Shown here piece after piece: positions 1-12,322 of a DNA stretch of 64,000 bases; the stretch's first letter is position 1, and each line of letters opens with the position of its first letter. The translations under genes were made by a program, and so were the position numbers. Source of the DNA: Uloborus plumipes (lineage: Eukaryota > Arthropoda > Arachnida > Araneae > Uloboridae); the NCBI GenBank assembly GCA_038373865.1, contig JAXGGA010001677.1:1-64000 (forward strand), given 5' to 3'. The notes under the pieces are model-generated. The model saw nothing but the letters and a program-made list of their open reading frames with translations. It was not told the DNA's origin and searched no databases.

Positions 1-245
1 GTTCCCAACGACAAGGATGATAAATAGTTACTTAAAGTTTTTATTAAACTTAACACTTCTAGATAGTAGTCAAGCTTCGCAGAAAATACTTTCAGAGATT
101 TAATTTTTAAAATAACGTTATGGGACTCAATATCGTTATTGTTCTTAATACCGCGCTATATGTGATTCTTGTGCTGTGATTGTTTTTTATTTCTTAGGAA
201 TAGGATTTACAAAGATACTCTATTTATAATTAAGGTAGATAGAAG
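1..245. other. Unassigned AT-rich flank
   Basis: No ORF, repeat pair or RNA-like structure was recognised. The last eight bases (238-245, gatagaag) are the left target-site duplication of the adjoining hAT element. Confidence 0.5.
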
Positions 246-799
246 CAGTGGTTGGAAAAACTACATATTTTTCGTAGCGAACTACAACTACAACTACTTT
301 CTTATAAATGTAGTTAACTACAGCTACACTACTTTTGAAATGTAGTTGCTACTTCGCTACTTTTAAAAAAATAAATAAATAACAAGAATACACCGTTTGA
401 GGATCGACCGGAAAAATTCGAAAAGTCGTTTAGATTAAAGATTTACCTCATTCGAATATGGAATAGAAATAGGAATTGTCTTTGAATTTATTTGTTACTT
501 TTCCTTTTTGTTCCTTTTTTTGCTAAAATTTGTCCTTTTTAGATTTTTTTTAACAATTTTTACAAATATTCGCCACCTTGTTTTTTCATTTGTTCTTTTT
601 CTTTAAATTTTTTTCATTTATTTACTTTTTTTTAATTTAAAAGTAGTTTTCAGAAATCGCTACAAACTACTATTTTTTTGTATAGCGCTACTCATTACTC
701 TACTTTTTTTAAAAAAGTAGTGCGCTACACTACAAACTACTAAAAAATGTAGCTACTACAGTATTTTCGCTACTTGTAGCGCGCTACTTCCGACCACTG
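246..799. mobile_element. Non-autonomous hAT element, family A copy 1 (554 bp)
   Basis: It begins CAGTGGTTGGAAAAACTAC and ends in the inverted equivalent GCTACTTCCGACCACTG. It is flanked by a perfect 8-bp duplication, gatagaag, at 238-245 and 800-807, which fits the hAT superfamily. Both ends are dense in the word GTAGC/GCTAC, as expected of subterminal transposase-binding repeats. There is no transposase ORF, so it would move only in trans. A second copy lies at 58267-59120 and carries 263 bp more in its middle (58631-58893), so one of the two is an internal deletion or insertion derivative. The intact TSD suggests a fairly recent insertion. Confidence 0.9.
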
Positions 800-807
800 G
801 ATAGAAG

Positions 808-1983
808 TAATAAGTAGTATTGTATTGTTTTACCAACGGCTGTGTAAAACTACGGGTATAGGCTATTGGTTAAGCTGCGCTGAGTTTGGATTTACAATGG
901 CAGTATAGGCCACCATAGTTGTTCCTAATATTGTCGATGAAAGATTTTAAATTCAATGAGAAAAATTAAAACCCTAAAAATTACTCATTTTTGAGCTCTT
1001 CTGTTCACTAACGTAGTAAACAAGGTCGAAAATTTAAAGCAACAAGTAAAAAGTATAAAACAGCTTTTTCATGATGCAGTATTTATCTCAATTCAAAATG
1101 TAAACTTGATATTACACTGCTTTAACGGGAATTTCAATTTGCAGTAAAAATCAAGAATATGTATCTTTAGTACCTGAGTTCAAAATCCAAAATATTTTTT
1201 GCATTTTTGTAGCCGTTATAAAAATACCAAATTGGAACTAAATGCCATTTATAGCGTTAAAAAAATCTAAAAATAGTTCTATAATTTTGTCGATAATACA
1301 TTTTGTTATCAATAAATATTAAAAGATTATTTCAGAGCCAGGCTTGCTTAAGTTTGATAATAAGATACTACATTAAGCGAATCATATGTTTGTGTGCAAA
1401 AAATTTAACTGATAACTGTTAGGCTGCTTTGAAACCTTTTTAGCATTAATTTTAAGTAATTTTAATTGAACCAAACTTTGCAAACTTAACTTCTCAAACC
1501 AAATCATTGAAACTTTTCTTATTTTTCAATTCTGCTTGTTTCGAATGAATAAGTGAAGTATAGATTTTGTTCCGGAAGTTATTGTCATTTTCAAAAGTTT
1601 ACAGAAAACTTGGAATTCGAAGAATTTAGAGGCATATTGTCTGATTATGTTCAGAATTTTAGTTATTCGAGGCTGGTTTTAACTTTTAATTATTTCGATT
1701 GGAGTAGGTTTGATTTTCGGGTATTTCAATGAATTCTAATATGAGAAAAAAGAAAAGTCCTGATGAATATCCCCTGAGTATCATGAGCTATTTTGATTGT
1801 CTTAAATAAGAATTAATTGTGGTTTTTAATCTGAGCACTTTGAGATAAAATAAAATTCTATATTTTTGCAACATCAAGTGTTTATATATATATTTACAAC
1901 TGTAACTATTCTTTATAATTATTACAATATTTTAGAAAGCTTATTTGACCACTTTGTTATACGAGTTGGTCAAAATATTCTTA
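808..1983. other. Unassigned AT-rich interval
   Basis: No recognisable coding region, inverted-repeat pair or RNA gene was seen. Short ORFs in it have A/T-driven composition and no family resemblance. Confidence 0.4.
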
Positions 1984-1991
1984 TCCCCTAC

Positions 1992-2444
1992 CAGTGGCGT
2001 ATCCAGGATTTGATTTTGGGGGGTGCACATCGAACATCGACACTGTGATGAGAAAGGAAAAAAAATCAAGAAATATGGTGAAACTTTAACAACGCAGTAT
2101 TTCGATTTAATTTTTTTCTATTGAACGTTGCTCAAAGATTGTGTTTTTTTCTTTTTTTTTCCACAAAAATGAATATTATGCAAGAACAATAAGGCGCGGG
2201 TACATCGCTAATTTTCCTATTACATTTCCACAATTACAGAATAACAATTAGTTTTGCTTCTTATTGTCGAAAACAGAAAATATTTCAGTGTCCATAAAGT
2301 ATTTTTCATTGAAAAAACCTGAAGCATATTTACATGAAGGTTACATGCTTTTTCAAAATTCGGTGCCACCATTTTTTAGAGTCTTACAAAATCTTGGGGG
2401 GTGCATTGGTCCCTTGGCACCCCCCCCCCCCGGATACGCCACTG
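1992..2444. mobile_element. Non-autonomous hAT element, family B (453 bp)
   Basis: The termini are CAGTGGCGTATCCAGGATTT at the left and the inverted CCGGATACGCCACTG at the right. They are flanked by a perfect 8-bp duplication, tcccctac, at 1984-1991 and 2445-2452. Homopolymeric G and C tracts sit just inside both ends (GGGGGG near 2019, a long C run near 2420). The short ORFs here translate TIR sequence and are not genes. No transposase is encoded. Confidence 0.9.
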
Positions 2445-2643
2445 TCCCCTACAATATATATTGTAAATAAATTTAGAATCGAGTTTGAAAAGAGTATGAT
2501 TAGTCAAAGAAAATAATAGAAATTCATAAGAGTTTAAATTCAGTCCGATTTGAACAAAATTTTCTTTTGTTCGAAAGATCTTGGCAAGAACATACACATT
2601 TGCCATCTTATACAATTAATAGAATACTGATCAGATGCTGGAA

Positions 2644-3432
2644 TTGGGGCTGCGACATGGATGACAAAACATCGATGTTTGGAAACGTCGATGTTGCAAA
2701 TTAAAGACATCGATGGCATTGATACATCGACCCAAAACATCGATGTTTTCAAACATTGATGTTTCAAAACATCGATCTTTTTTAGATATACTACGTACGA
2801 ATTCGAATGTACAGTATCCCTTCGTTACATTTCTCCTCGTTATATCCCTCAATCGGATATATCGGGCTTTTATTTTGTCTGCCAAAAATATATCGACCAC
2901 AAGACATCGACGAAAACTTTCCCTATTGAGATAGATATGGTAACTACTGATTAATGATGTATTTTTTTCCTGCTGAAGTATAAAATATTAACACAAAAAA
3001 TAAAACCCTAGAACACGAAACAACGATGTTTAAAAATCAACAAACGTTGATTCCTTTTATTGCTTTTTTTTGAAATTGTTGCTGACATCGACAGAAAAAA
3101 AATATAAATAATTATAATACTGAAAAAACAAATAGTGAGAACAAATCAGCTATGATTAAAAAATACCGAGCGCAAAACATCGGTAATAATCATGCAAAAC
3201 TTTTTCAATGAATAAATTCTGCAACTTTCGAAATGTTTTAATAAATGTAATTATCGCACATTTTTGCGCACCTTTTTGTTGAAATATAAATAATCGAGAT
3301 CGATAAAAACATCGAACTCGAAACATCGATGTTTGAAAAACATCGACCGTGTAACATCGATGGTAAAAACATCAATGCTTTAACAAAAACACCGATGTTT
3401 CCAAAACATCGACATCGATGTCGCAGCCCTTA
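2644..3432. mobile_element. hAT-like element rich in ACATCGATGTT palindromes, family C copy 1 (789 bp)
   Basis: The left end is TGGGGCTGCGACAT and the right end GATGTCGCAGCCCTTA, with a perfect 8-bp flanking duplication gctggaat (2636-2643 and 3433-3440). The outer parts on each side are packed with the palindromic word ACATCGATGTT and variants, more than a dozen in all. These are probably arrays of binding sites for the transposase of an autonomous relative. No transposase is present, and ORFs here are read through the repeats. A diverged second copy is at 5437-6321. Confidence 0.88.
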
Positions 3433-3440
3433 GCTGGAAT

Positions 3441-5428
3441 ATTGATGTTGACACAAGGAGAAGTAGGCTCGATTAGTTCTGGGCAGAGTTTCTTGTTTTA
3501 ATTAATAAGTAAAAATGTCCTCCTTTTATAATTTCCTCCTAGAGAGTTTCTCCCCCGCGCTGTTATTCTACTGACACCACATGTCTTTTTATCAGACAGC
3601 AGTCTGGCAGATGGTGTCCACTGACCACCAGGGAAAAGAGTGTATCCCGATGTTTGTTTACTAACTTGATCCTAAAACAAATGCATGCTGTTAGAGAGGA
3701 GAAAGCTGTTTAAGTGTGTTTTGCTCTTATCAGCCCATAAACTTCCTGAACAACTTTTGAAATTCTTTTAAACTACAACTTCAAATATGATTGCATGAAT
3801 TATTTGTAATTAATAATTTTTTTGGTGAGATAGTCAAATATGAATAAATATTAGTTGATGTACTTACCTTACAATGGCGTTATGCTAACAATTACGTTAA
3901 AAATCTCTTACAAGAAACTAAAGCTGAATCTTCTTGTTAAATTCAAGAGTCGAATATAAAGGTTTTTACACATTTCAGTATATTGTGGCTCTGATAAATT
4001 AAACTCCTGCACTGAGAATATTTACCTCTAATATGTATAAATGGGCACAATAATGTATAATTAATTTCTTTGATGCCTTAAGGGCGATTTAACACAGTAT
4101 ATATTTATTTCTTTTACAGTATTTGAAGCTCTAATAATTTTGAGTTATGTGCTTTGATTTCTACTCAAAAATGAATAAATCAAGTTTAAGAAAATATAAA
4201 TTGTACTTTTTACTTATTACAGTACCACTAACACATCCTAACATTTTTTACGAAAATGGAAGGCATCGACTATAAAAAATTGTCTAACTTTAACAGAATG
4301 ACTGAGTACGTTTCAAATAATACTGGTCTTAGAGACTTTATTGACTCAGTTCATAAGTTTAAAAGCATTTTAAAAATTTATTTATTCTTTTTGTTACATA
4401 CTTATATTAGTAGACATACTAAGGATCTCACATCATAACATAAGTTTCGTGTTACAATGGCGAACGCACTATATTTTCTTTAAACATATTAGTCGATTTA
4501 CTAATAATTTGGAATTGCAATACATCATTGTGCGATAACGTTGATGTCATACACGATATTTTTATCATTTATACATATTAGCTGATTCATAATAGAGCTT
4601 GCGTTGTAGTTTGATGTTTGTGGCACTCTGGTAGGGCGAAGCACAATATTTCTCTTTATAAAAAGATTTATTTAATTTCATTTTTAAGTTACTGCATTTG
4701 TTATGGGGAGAAGATAGGAACGCATATATTCTGGAAATTGTTCTGCCCCAGAACTTCCTCCTCGCTTGTTTATGCCTGTAAAATGTTTGAATAATTCAAT
4801 TCCAAATATATGTATACACTGCAGCACACCCCTCGACTGATCGCTTCCCTCCCCAACCGTTGATCATCTGCTTTTTCCGGAAGCCATTGTGGAGGCGGCT
4901 CACTCTGTTTCTGTTAATGGTAGGGTAGTATCACACCAACGTTGCCAGGGCCGCTCGTTAAATTTAATATCTCAGGCAGAGCGAACAACAGATCAGAGAG
5001 CTATGTCCTGTTCCCCTCCAGACTTTATGGGGTGGTGTGGGTATACAAACAAAAGCGATTTGATGACGTTGGTGTAACGTTTTTGAGTTTGACCTCACTG
5101 TGGTTCTAGTTTTCACTATTATCCTTTTTTCTTTTTTTTTTTTTCCAATGGAGGTTTTAAGGAATATCCGTTCTGTCGGGCGTGAGGTCATTCCAATTTG
5201 ATCTAAAACATTTACACTGCTTCAGATAATTTCAAAGTACTCTGGTTGAATATTCGAATAGGAAATTATGCGATATGAATAGTTAAATGCTTTTTGAAGA
5301 AATGTTTTTAAATTATGGGGTCAAAAATAATATTCTTACGTTGTTATTTCAAAAAGCATTCAAAAAACACTATTTAAAGTGCTACAAAAAGCCACTTCAA
5401 ATTAATGATAGATATTAGCCTCCGCTGG
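3441..5428. other. Unassigned interval
   Basis: No family was recognised. Around 4800-5080 the sequence is less AT-rich than its surroundings and holds a 62-codon ORF (4889-5077) without recognisable features, which may be an old repeat. A 60-codon ORF at 4256-4438 also has no resemblance to known families. Confidence 0.35.
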
Positions 5429-5436
5429 CTAGTTGG

Positions 5437-6321
5437 TAGGGCTGTGACATTGACGACAAACTATCGATTTTTGGAAACATCGATGTTGGAAATTTAAGAC
5501 GTACTGACACATCGATCAAAAAATATCAATGTTTTCAAACAGCGATGTTTCAAAATAGCGATTTTTTTAAAGACATTACCACATACAAATTTGAACGTAC
5601 AGTATCCCCTGTTTTTTTTCTCAATCAGATATATCCCGCTTTTCCTTTGTCTGCCAAAAACATACCGACCTTAAGACATCGACGGTAATTTTCGAAAACT
5701 TTTCCTATTTAGAGATATCCCAAACGTTTTATAAACGTTTTTAAGTGGTTGTAACAACGTTAATAACCGTTTTACAACGTTTAAAAAACGAAGTATGCTA
5801 CTTGGGATGGCAACTACTGATTAACGATGTAACTTTTTTTTTAATTTTATTTTTCCTACTGAAATATAAAAAATTGACATAGAAAAAAAAAAAAAAAAAA
5901 AAAAACACCTCGAACGCGGAATAACGATATGCTTAAAAATCAACTATAAAGGATTGGTGATAATTAAAGAATTTTTTTTCCAATAAGATAGAGATACAGA
6001 AACAACTAATTAAAGATGAATCTTTGTACCGCGTTTTTTTTTTTTTTTTAAAGTTTGTTGCTGAAATATAAAATATCTACGTTTTCCAATGTGATTACTT
6101 CTGCTACTTCAGCTTAATGATACACATACATGTTTTAATAAATATAATTATCGCACATTTTTATGCATCTTTTTTGCTGAAATATAAAAATCGACATCGA
6201 AAAAAAAAAAAAAACTGAATTCTAAGCATCGATGTTCGAAAATGATCGACCGTAAAACATCGATGTTTTAACAAAAACATCGATGTTTCCGTAATATCGA
6301 CATCGATGTCTCAGCACTATA
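5437..6321. mobile_element. hAT-like element, family C copy 2 (885 bp)
   Basis: The left end TAGGGCTGTGACAT and right end GATGTCTCAGCACTATA correspond to copy 1 at 2644-3432, and the same ACATCGATGTT words fill both ends. The flanks ctagttgg (5429-5436) and ccagttgg (6322-6329) match at 7 of 8 positions, a decayed TSD. It is more diverged and A-tract-rich than copy 1, so it looks older. It contains an extra 88-bp segment at 5719-5806 that copy 1 lacks. There is no coding capacity. Confidence 0.82.
5719..5806. mobile_element. 88-bp miniature insertion inside the family C hAT copy
   Basis: Aligning the two family C copies, copy 1 reads gatatgg (about 2934-2940) while copy 2 has an extra block starting CCCAAAC and ending TACTTGGG, with AT on both sides. 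The block is dense in AACGTT / ACGTTTT words in both orientations. The empty site in copy 1 and the inverted CCCAA/TTGGG ends indicate a very small transposon-like insertion. The superfamily is unknown. Confidence 0.55.
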
Positions 6322-6329
6322 CCAGTTGG

Positions 6330-7779
6330 TGTCAGCAGAAAACAGTTTACTTTGAGCGGTTTTGGCATCTTTTTGGCACCTGCGGCTGCTCAAGTTACCG
6401 AAAGAATGCTAATCGATGTAAGCTAATTGACAGATAATTGACGAAAAATGCAAATTGAAGTATTATATAAAACATTAGTACATCTTTAAATTAAAAACGT
6501 ATGAAGTTGAGGCGTAAATTACATTTTCTTAAAGGGAAAGGGAAAAAGAGAAATGCATAGTTTCAACTACGCGTTTTACTCTTAGTTCACTGTCGCTCAA
6601 ACCAGGTATTATTAGCCTTTTGCCAACTGCTGCATAAATTTTGGTTTTAACAAATTGCTGAAAATTGACGTTTTAAATATTTTTCTCATTAAATTTCAAG
6701 TTTTTTTTTTTTTACCCAGAGCTCTCTGCCGCTCTTTAAGAGCTCCTGTAGAATACACATATAGACATACTACTATAAAGGATTTGCCTCCTACGGCGGC
6801 TAGATTTTTTGGTGTATTATGCATGTTTAGTTTTAAGCGAAACAAAATATTTTAGTTTCGAGAAACAAATACGTAAGTTTTGTTCATAATGTTGAGTTCT
6901 TTTTTATTTTTCCGTATTTAGTGAATTATTTTATTCATTTTCGAGTTTTTTTAGAGACAATTTTATTATTCATTGAGTTCTGTCATTCTTGAGTTTTACA
7001 TTTATAAAAACTAGGGAGCAAAAGGAAATGATATTTTAAATGGTTTATTCAAAGTTACGAATAGCGTATAAGCTGAAATAAGAAATTAAAAAATTATTGT
7101 ACATTTGATATTTAAACTCATAAAGCGTAATTTCGAAATTATGTATAAAAGTGTAGTTATTTCAGAAATGGATTTTAAAAGACTTAACTTTCAGGGGTGT
7201 AGAATTTCCTGTTTACCAAAGTCATTAAAATGATTAGTATGGAGACAATTTTGTATATTGTTAGAAACGAGAGACACAATACTTTCTTACTAAGAGGCAA
7301 AATGTTTCCAAAAACTTTGAACAGAAATTCAGTATTTAAAGGTTAGAGGATTTTTTTTAAAAACTAACTTGACTGAGCAATATGTGTGTTGATTAAAACA
7401 AGTGTTATGTTCAAGACATGCATTACCCTAATTGTCCTTTTCAATGTTTTTCATAGATTAAAAGTGACCGAATATGTTTTATTTTCTCACTTTTAGTTTT
7501 AATAAGCAGAAACTAATTTTATGAATGCATTTGATGTTACATGATGTATTTTAAAACAGTCAAAAACAAAACTTGACTTTTACGTCTAAGCTTAATTAAG
7601 GGTAAAAATAAGAAAATAAAAGTATAACTTTGTCCGGGTGGGAAAGATAAAGTGAATTTTGGGTACCTGACTCGTAGCTGAGCTTGACTTTACTGCTTCA
7701 CTTTACTTGTGTGCTTCACTTTACAATTGTTGCATTCATCTTTGGATGAATGTACAATTTTTTAAAACTTTTTATGCAG
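6330..7779. other. Unassigned AT-rich interval
   Basis: Nothing is recognisable. A 66-codon ORF at 6655-6855 runs through a T tract and has no family features. Around 7690-7730 the phrase 'gcttcactttac' occurs twice in close tandem. Confidence 0.35.
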
Positions 7780-7962
7780 AAGCCAACAGCTTCGATATAC
7801 ATGCGCGACATAGGACTGCGTACTATGCGCCTTGCCTCCTGTCAAACACGGGACAGATTTACGCCATGGACAGAATGAAATAACATTCATGGGCAAGGCG
7901 GGACTCGAACCCGCGACCACTTGCTTACGAGGAGAATATTCTACCTGTAGTCCACCGTGGAT
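7780..7962 (-). repeat. tRNA-derived SINE
   Basis: On the minus strand the head (7962 down to about 7891) is tRNA-like. It has an A-box-like GGACTACAGGTAG, a loop-like CTCGTAA that would hold anticodon CGT (Thr), and an intact B box GGGTTCGAGTCCC. The following approximately 110 bp (to about 7780) form a non-tRNA body. RNA polymerase III would read it from the internal boxes. The acceptor end and upper stems are imperfect, so a SINE is more likely than a functional tRNA gene. The downstream border is approximate. Confidence 0.6.
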
Positions 7963-8317
7963 TGAAAATTAGAGTTAAATAAAAATAAGTATTGATTTCT
8001 TGATTACAATACTCAAAAATGTCAGCTGATCTAAAAATATTAATATTTAGGTTAATGCTAAATCAGCCAAGGAAATTTAGAGCCTAAGTAGAAATATATT
8101 GAGATCAACTGACATTTTGGAGTATCGTAATCACGAAATCAGATGCTTATGTTCTTTCATACTTTTTACTGTGAATCCAGTTGACAGAAATAGCCTCTTT
8201 TTGGATTCAAAAAACCTTTTTCATATTTTATTTGATCTTTTTTTCGCAAAAGACTTCAGACAATGCGAGAAAAATAATGTGAAGAAAAACTTAATATTTA
8301 AAATTGTAAAAATAAAA

Positions 8318-9096
8318 AAATCTGGTATGGACCCCACACTACTTCCTTTTATGTGTAAATTTCTTAGTATATGCCTTAAGTGTTAAAATAGTGCTTGGAG
8401 AGAGCAAGATAAACAATTCAAATATTTACTCCCCTAATCTGCCACGAAACAATGCAAAAAATATTTTACAATGGTTAATTTTCTAAATATTGCCGATTTT
8501 AACATCATTCAGTGAATTTTTCGCAAAATATCGCCAATAGCGCCAAGTTGAACCCAAATTCAAAAAATAATTTTTTCGCCAAATTTGTCGCCAACTTGGC
8601 GATATGTCGCCAAGTTGGCGTCAAACACTTGGCGACCAAAAGCTTGGCGACATATCGCCAAGTGGTCGCGCCAATTCATATCACTTGAGTCTGCATTGAA
8701 ATTAACACTGATTTACCCCAAAAAAGGAGTAAAACACCCCCTTGGGAACATTCGAATGCAACCACAAGGGGAGGTGCACAACTAGACCATCCTCAGAGCC
8801 TACATACCAAACTAGAAGCTTCTACGGCATATAGTTTTTGAGTTATGCGACATACATACATACGTACATACAGACGTCACGAGAAAACTCGTCGTAACTA
8901 ACTCGGGGGTGGTTGAAAAGGATTTTTCGGCTGCTTATATGTTGGTAGGTACATATGCACGTGCTGACAGGTCGAAAAAACTACTGAACATTCATTCGGG
9001 GGTGAGAAAAATAAAAATTCAGACCCAAAGTTGAGTGAATTTTTTTTCGCGATCACAATATTTCCTTTACTCAGTAAAAGGAAGTAAAAATAATGC
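8318..9096. mobile_element. TTGGCGA-rich interspersed element, copy 1
   Basis: The segment beginning near TCTGGTATGGACCCC is nearly repeated at 13745-14196. Its outer ends hold complementary words ACTTCCTTTTA (about 8340) and TAAAAGGAAGTA (about 9077-9088). The centre, 8590-8670, has a cluster of palindromic TTGGCGA/TCGCCAA words, including CGATATGTCGCC and its inverse. The right third has short catacata repeats. No transposase or reverse transcriptase is visible, so the class is undetermined. A 25-bp piece joining the two ends is at 50690-50716. Confidence 0.65.
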
Positions 9097-9732
9097 TGAA
9101 AATAATAAAATGCAGTGAAAATATATTATAATATATTTTTTTTACATATAATAATTAAATTAAATAAGTTTCATGAATTTCTGCTTCTTCAAGATTTTTC
9201 AGAACTTTCTTTAACGCAGGCACTTTTGATAGCTTCCGTTTAAGCAGCTTATTGGCCATTAAGCAACGAAAATAAAGCGGAAAAAAGAACAATTTCCGCA
9301 TTTTTTTCTCCTTCTCGCATCACGTATTTGAATAGAAACGGAAAGTTTAATTGTTCTCCTGCGCTATTATTTTAGATGTTTTTTGGGCTCTATTTTATTG
9401 ATACAATACCTGGGGTAAGTGGAGCTTATTACAAATATTAATTAAGGCGTTTCCCTGGGCTGCATCCGTAGCTATAAATTTTGAAGATGTCTTAATAAGG
9501 AATTTTTTATTTCTTGTGTTTTATTAAAAATTGTTAGTTTGGTAGTCATGCGTTAGACATAATGAAGTAAGTAATGGACATGTGAAAATCTTGGGTACTT
9601 TATGAAATAAAAGACCGGATAACGATTTATTTAAAAAAAAAAATGTTTATATATCTCATGAATGTGTATATAAATATTTAAAAGAGTTTAATGCTTGAAC
9701 GTTTTATTTCTTTCACTTTTTAAAACTTAAAT
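9097..9732. other. Unassigned AT-rich interval
   Basis: No coding region, repeat partner or structural RNA was recognised. Confidence 0.4.
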
Positions 9733-9985
9733 CACTGGCACAGAAACCCATGGGGGGTCAAGGCCTACTAAGTCTATTTCAGTTTACGAGATTGAGGGTT
9801 CTGGGTTGCATAGCAGATTTTCTGGTAAGGTGGTCAGTGAACGTGAAACCCCCGTGTTTAGTTTCAAAGCACGTTTTGATTTATCTTTATAAACCTATTC
9901 AAGGAATGAAAGGCTGAGTCAACGGCCCTAAAACGGGAATCGAACCCCGGTCAGCGGTGTAGAGCAGTCGCGTAAAGTTTTCCGG
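9733..9985 (-). repeat. tRNA-derived SINE
   Basis: On the minus strand the sequence from about 9985 runs through GCGACTGCTCTACACCGC, then a perfect B box GGGGTTCGATTCCCG (about 9935-9950), then a body of about 180 bp to about 9733. The tRNA part resembles the A-box/anticodon/T-arm order of a tRNA, but the acceptor stem does not close. A tRNA pseudogene or SINE head is therefore more likely than a working tRNA. The ends are estimated. Confidence 0.55.
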
Positions 9986-11823
9986 GTTTCCTTTTACTTT
10001 TAAACTGACATTTAAAAAAAGTCTAAATTTATACTTCATGAATGCTTTTTTTTGATGATCCTTATTTTTTCCCTGATATGCAGAACAGTAAATTCTGAAG
10101 ACAAATAAATAAATAATATAAAATAAAGAAAAAATAAATAAATAAATAAATAGCTGTTGACTCTTCTTTGAATTTACATTTTAACTAGCCACTTATTTCT
10201 ATCATGCTTTTAATTATTTTTCTTGTAAATCCCTTAAGATCACTTTTTAAAACCTCAAGAAAAGTACGCTGAAAAAGTACAACCCTCAAGCTCCAATTTA
10301 TTTGTGCCAACCTTCAATACACCTTCGTGACTTTCGGCACATACTATCCTTTTGCGACTACATTCAAACGCAACGCCGCGTAATGAATGACCATCATCAT
10401 CAGACATTTACGACATAGACGTTAAATCCTCTTAGAGAAAATCTTACCAACGTCCACTTATGTCTGGCACAAGTGGAAACCCAAATTCTGTTGAAGCACG
10501 AGAGGTTAGTCCCGGCCAATGGAGACAAAATTAACTGTACACCACCAGGAACGAGGAAGTCTGCTGCAGTCTCTCGTTCCGCAATTTAAGTGTCTCATTT
10601 GTGGGGCGAGAGCGTCGGTGAAGTGTCATAGTTTGCATTCCCGAAAATCCGTCCCGGAATCCAGGAGCGGTGAAGAGGAGTGAGGCAGTCTCCTGCATCA
10701 CAAAGACGGGACAAGGACAACTTGGATTCCATTCGTGTACGCAGCTGAATCAAAATTTTGAGATAGGCAGAAAATGGGCGATTCTCTGTAAACTCGCCAT
10801 TTTACATACAGAATCTGTCTGGGCATGATTTTTTTTTAAGTTCGCATAATTATAATTTTGCTCTGGAAATGAATCTATTACTTTGGTTCGAAAGAGGGCA
10901 AATGGAAGTTTTTTTCTTTCTGATAAAACATGATGAAGGTTAAGTCCCTTGCCTAGTATAACTAGACAGGGGACTGTATTTGCACATTGTTGCGTAACAT
11001 CTGCAAAATAATTGGAACATAATTGGTTACGAAACTACCTATTAATTTAGGTACAAATCGTGGACATAATAACTAATATGTTTCATAATTAAACTAATTA
11101 ACAATAATAAAATCACTTCCTATAGGACTGCTTTCATAACGACCGAGATGCATACTTATATTACAAATGTGGCTCTCAAACTAAACAAAGTGGCGTTTCA
11201 ACACCGTTCTCAGCAATTTCATCAAGTTCACACTGATTACTTTAAATTTCATGCCAAAAAACATTTGCAAGAGTAACAGATTTTTTCTATTGCAGCTTTG
11301 AATTTTGGAAGAAAACTGTTTGAAAAAAACTCCGGACAGAACTTGCATGACAATTTTAAGTTTTAGAAATACGTAATTAGACCTTATTTCATAAAAAATA
11401 TATAGTTGCATTATTCTATTTTTAGGCATTAATTGCCAATTTATGAAGTGTTTATTGGTTTTCTGAAATACTGCCTTTAAGTGTTAGACTATAGGATTGG
11501 GACTGTGTTTTTGGTGCTTAGATAATTTACAGAAAAAAAAAAAAAAAACTGAAACTGTTACCTCTCCAAACACAATTGGGCCACAAAGGATTAATGGTTT
11601 ACTTGAAAAAAAGAGCGATAATTACTTTTTTACACCTTATTATTTTTAATATTTACACTTTATTATCGCCTTTATTTTTACATTTTATTATCGCCCATAT
11701 ACAGTATCCCGCCTATTTTATGCTGCCCGTTTTGTATGTTATAACGCATCGACGTTATTTTCTGCGGGTCCCTGAAAAACGCTATACAATGTTGAAAATT
11801 CTGGAGTTTCCTATTTTTTTCAG
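9986..11823. other. Unassigned interval with a GC-richer block
   Basis: Most of this is plain AT-rich DNA. About 10380-10760 is clearly richer in G+C, with many CpG-containing words (cccggcc, ggcgagagcgtcgg), and it has no ORF above 60 codons. It could be a SINE tail, a dead exon or an LTR fragment, and nothing decides between these. Residues 10570-10588 (aatttaagtgtctcatttg) recur with one mismatch at about 34206-34224, so a dispersed repeat is plausible. Confidence 0.35.
10941..10974. repeat. Short imperfect hairpin
   Basis: The arms AGTCCCTTGCCTAGT and ACTAGACAGGGGACT pair with two mismatches around a 3-4 base loop. It lies outside any recognised element. It could be the footprint of a palindromic transposon. 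Confidence 0.4.
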
Positions 11824-11831
11824 TCAAAAAG

Positions 11832-12021
11832 CAGGCCCGTCATTTAGGGGGGAGGGGGCAGGTGGATCAATTGAGAAAGGCAGGGGAGGGCACTTAGAGA
11901 AATCAATGCATAAACACATAAGTGGGCGTGGTTTTTGTTGTTTTCCATTGAATTTACATTGTGTTTGCACCCTTTGCCCCCCCCCCCCACACACACGGAA
12001 AAACTTGAAATGACGCGCCTG
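11832..12021. mobile_element. Non-autonomous hAT element (190 bp)
   Basis: The ends CAGGCCCGTCATTTAG and CTTGAAATGACGCGCCTG are inverted equivalents. The flanks tcaaaaag (11824-11831) and tcagaaag (12022-12029) match at 7 of 8 bases. G-rich sequence inside the left end and a C run inside the right end extend the inverted symmetry. Its size and structure are those of a MITE. Overlapping ORFs are by-products of the G/C tracts. Confidence 0.8.
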
Positions 12022-12322
12022 TCAGAAAGCTCGCTCAATACGTTTTTCCATGAACAGATTAAAAGTTTTTTTTTTTTTTTTTTTTTTTTAATCTACGAGA
12101 GACAAACGTGTTTTTCCAATTTTGATTTTCAAGACAAAGTAGTTTCATAGCTGTTCAAAGCTGCTCTGGCATGCCTTTTGTTCTGCCCTATGATTCTTTT
12201 TGAGAGAGGCTTACCTCGATCTCCCTCACAACTGAGGACTAGAGCTGTTGACATTGTAACGTTTTGGCTACTCTGTTCGTTAGTTGATTGAAACAGAGGA
12301 TGCAAGTAAAATACTAGCATAT

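Noticed and set aside
7891..7962. Functional tRNA-Thr(CGT) gene on the minus strand
   Set aside because: The B box is perfect but the acceptor stem does not close and a non-tRNA body follows, so a SINE is more likely.
10380..10760. GC-richer block as a protein-coding exon
   Set aside because: No open frame of useful length and no splice-flanked frame was found. Kept only as an unassigned interval.
11576..12013. 145-codon plus-strand ORF
   Set aside because: It runs into a hAT MITE and ends in translated G/C tracts; hydrophobic A/T-rich codons explain its length.
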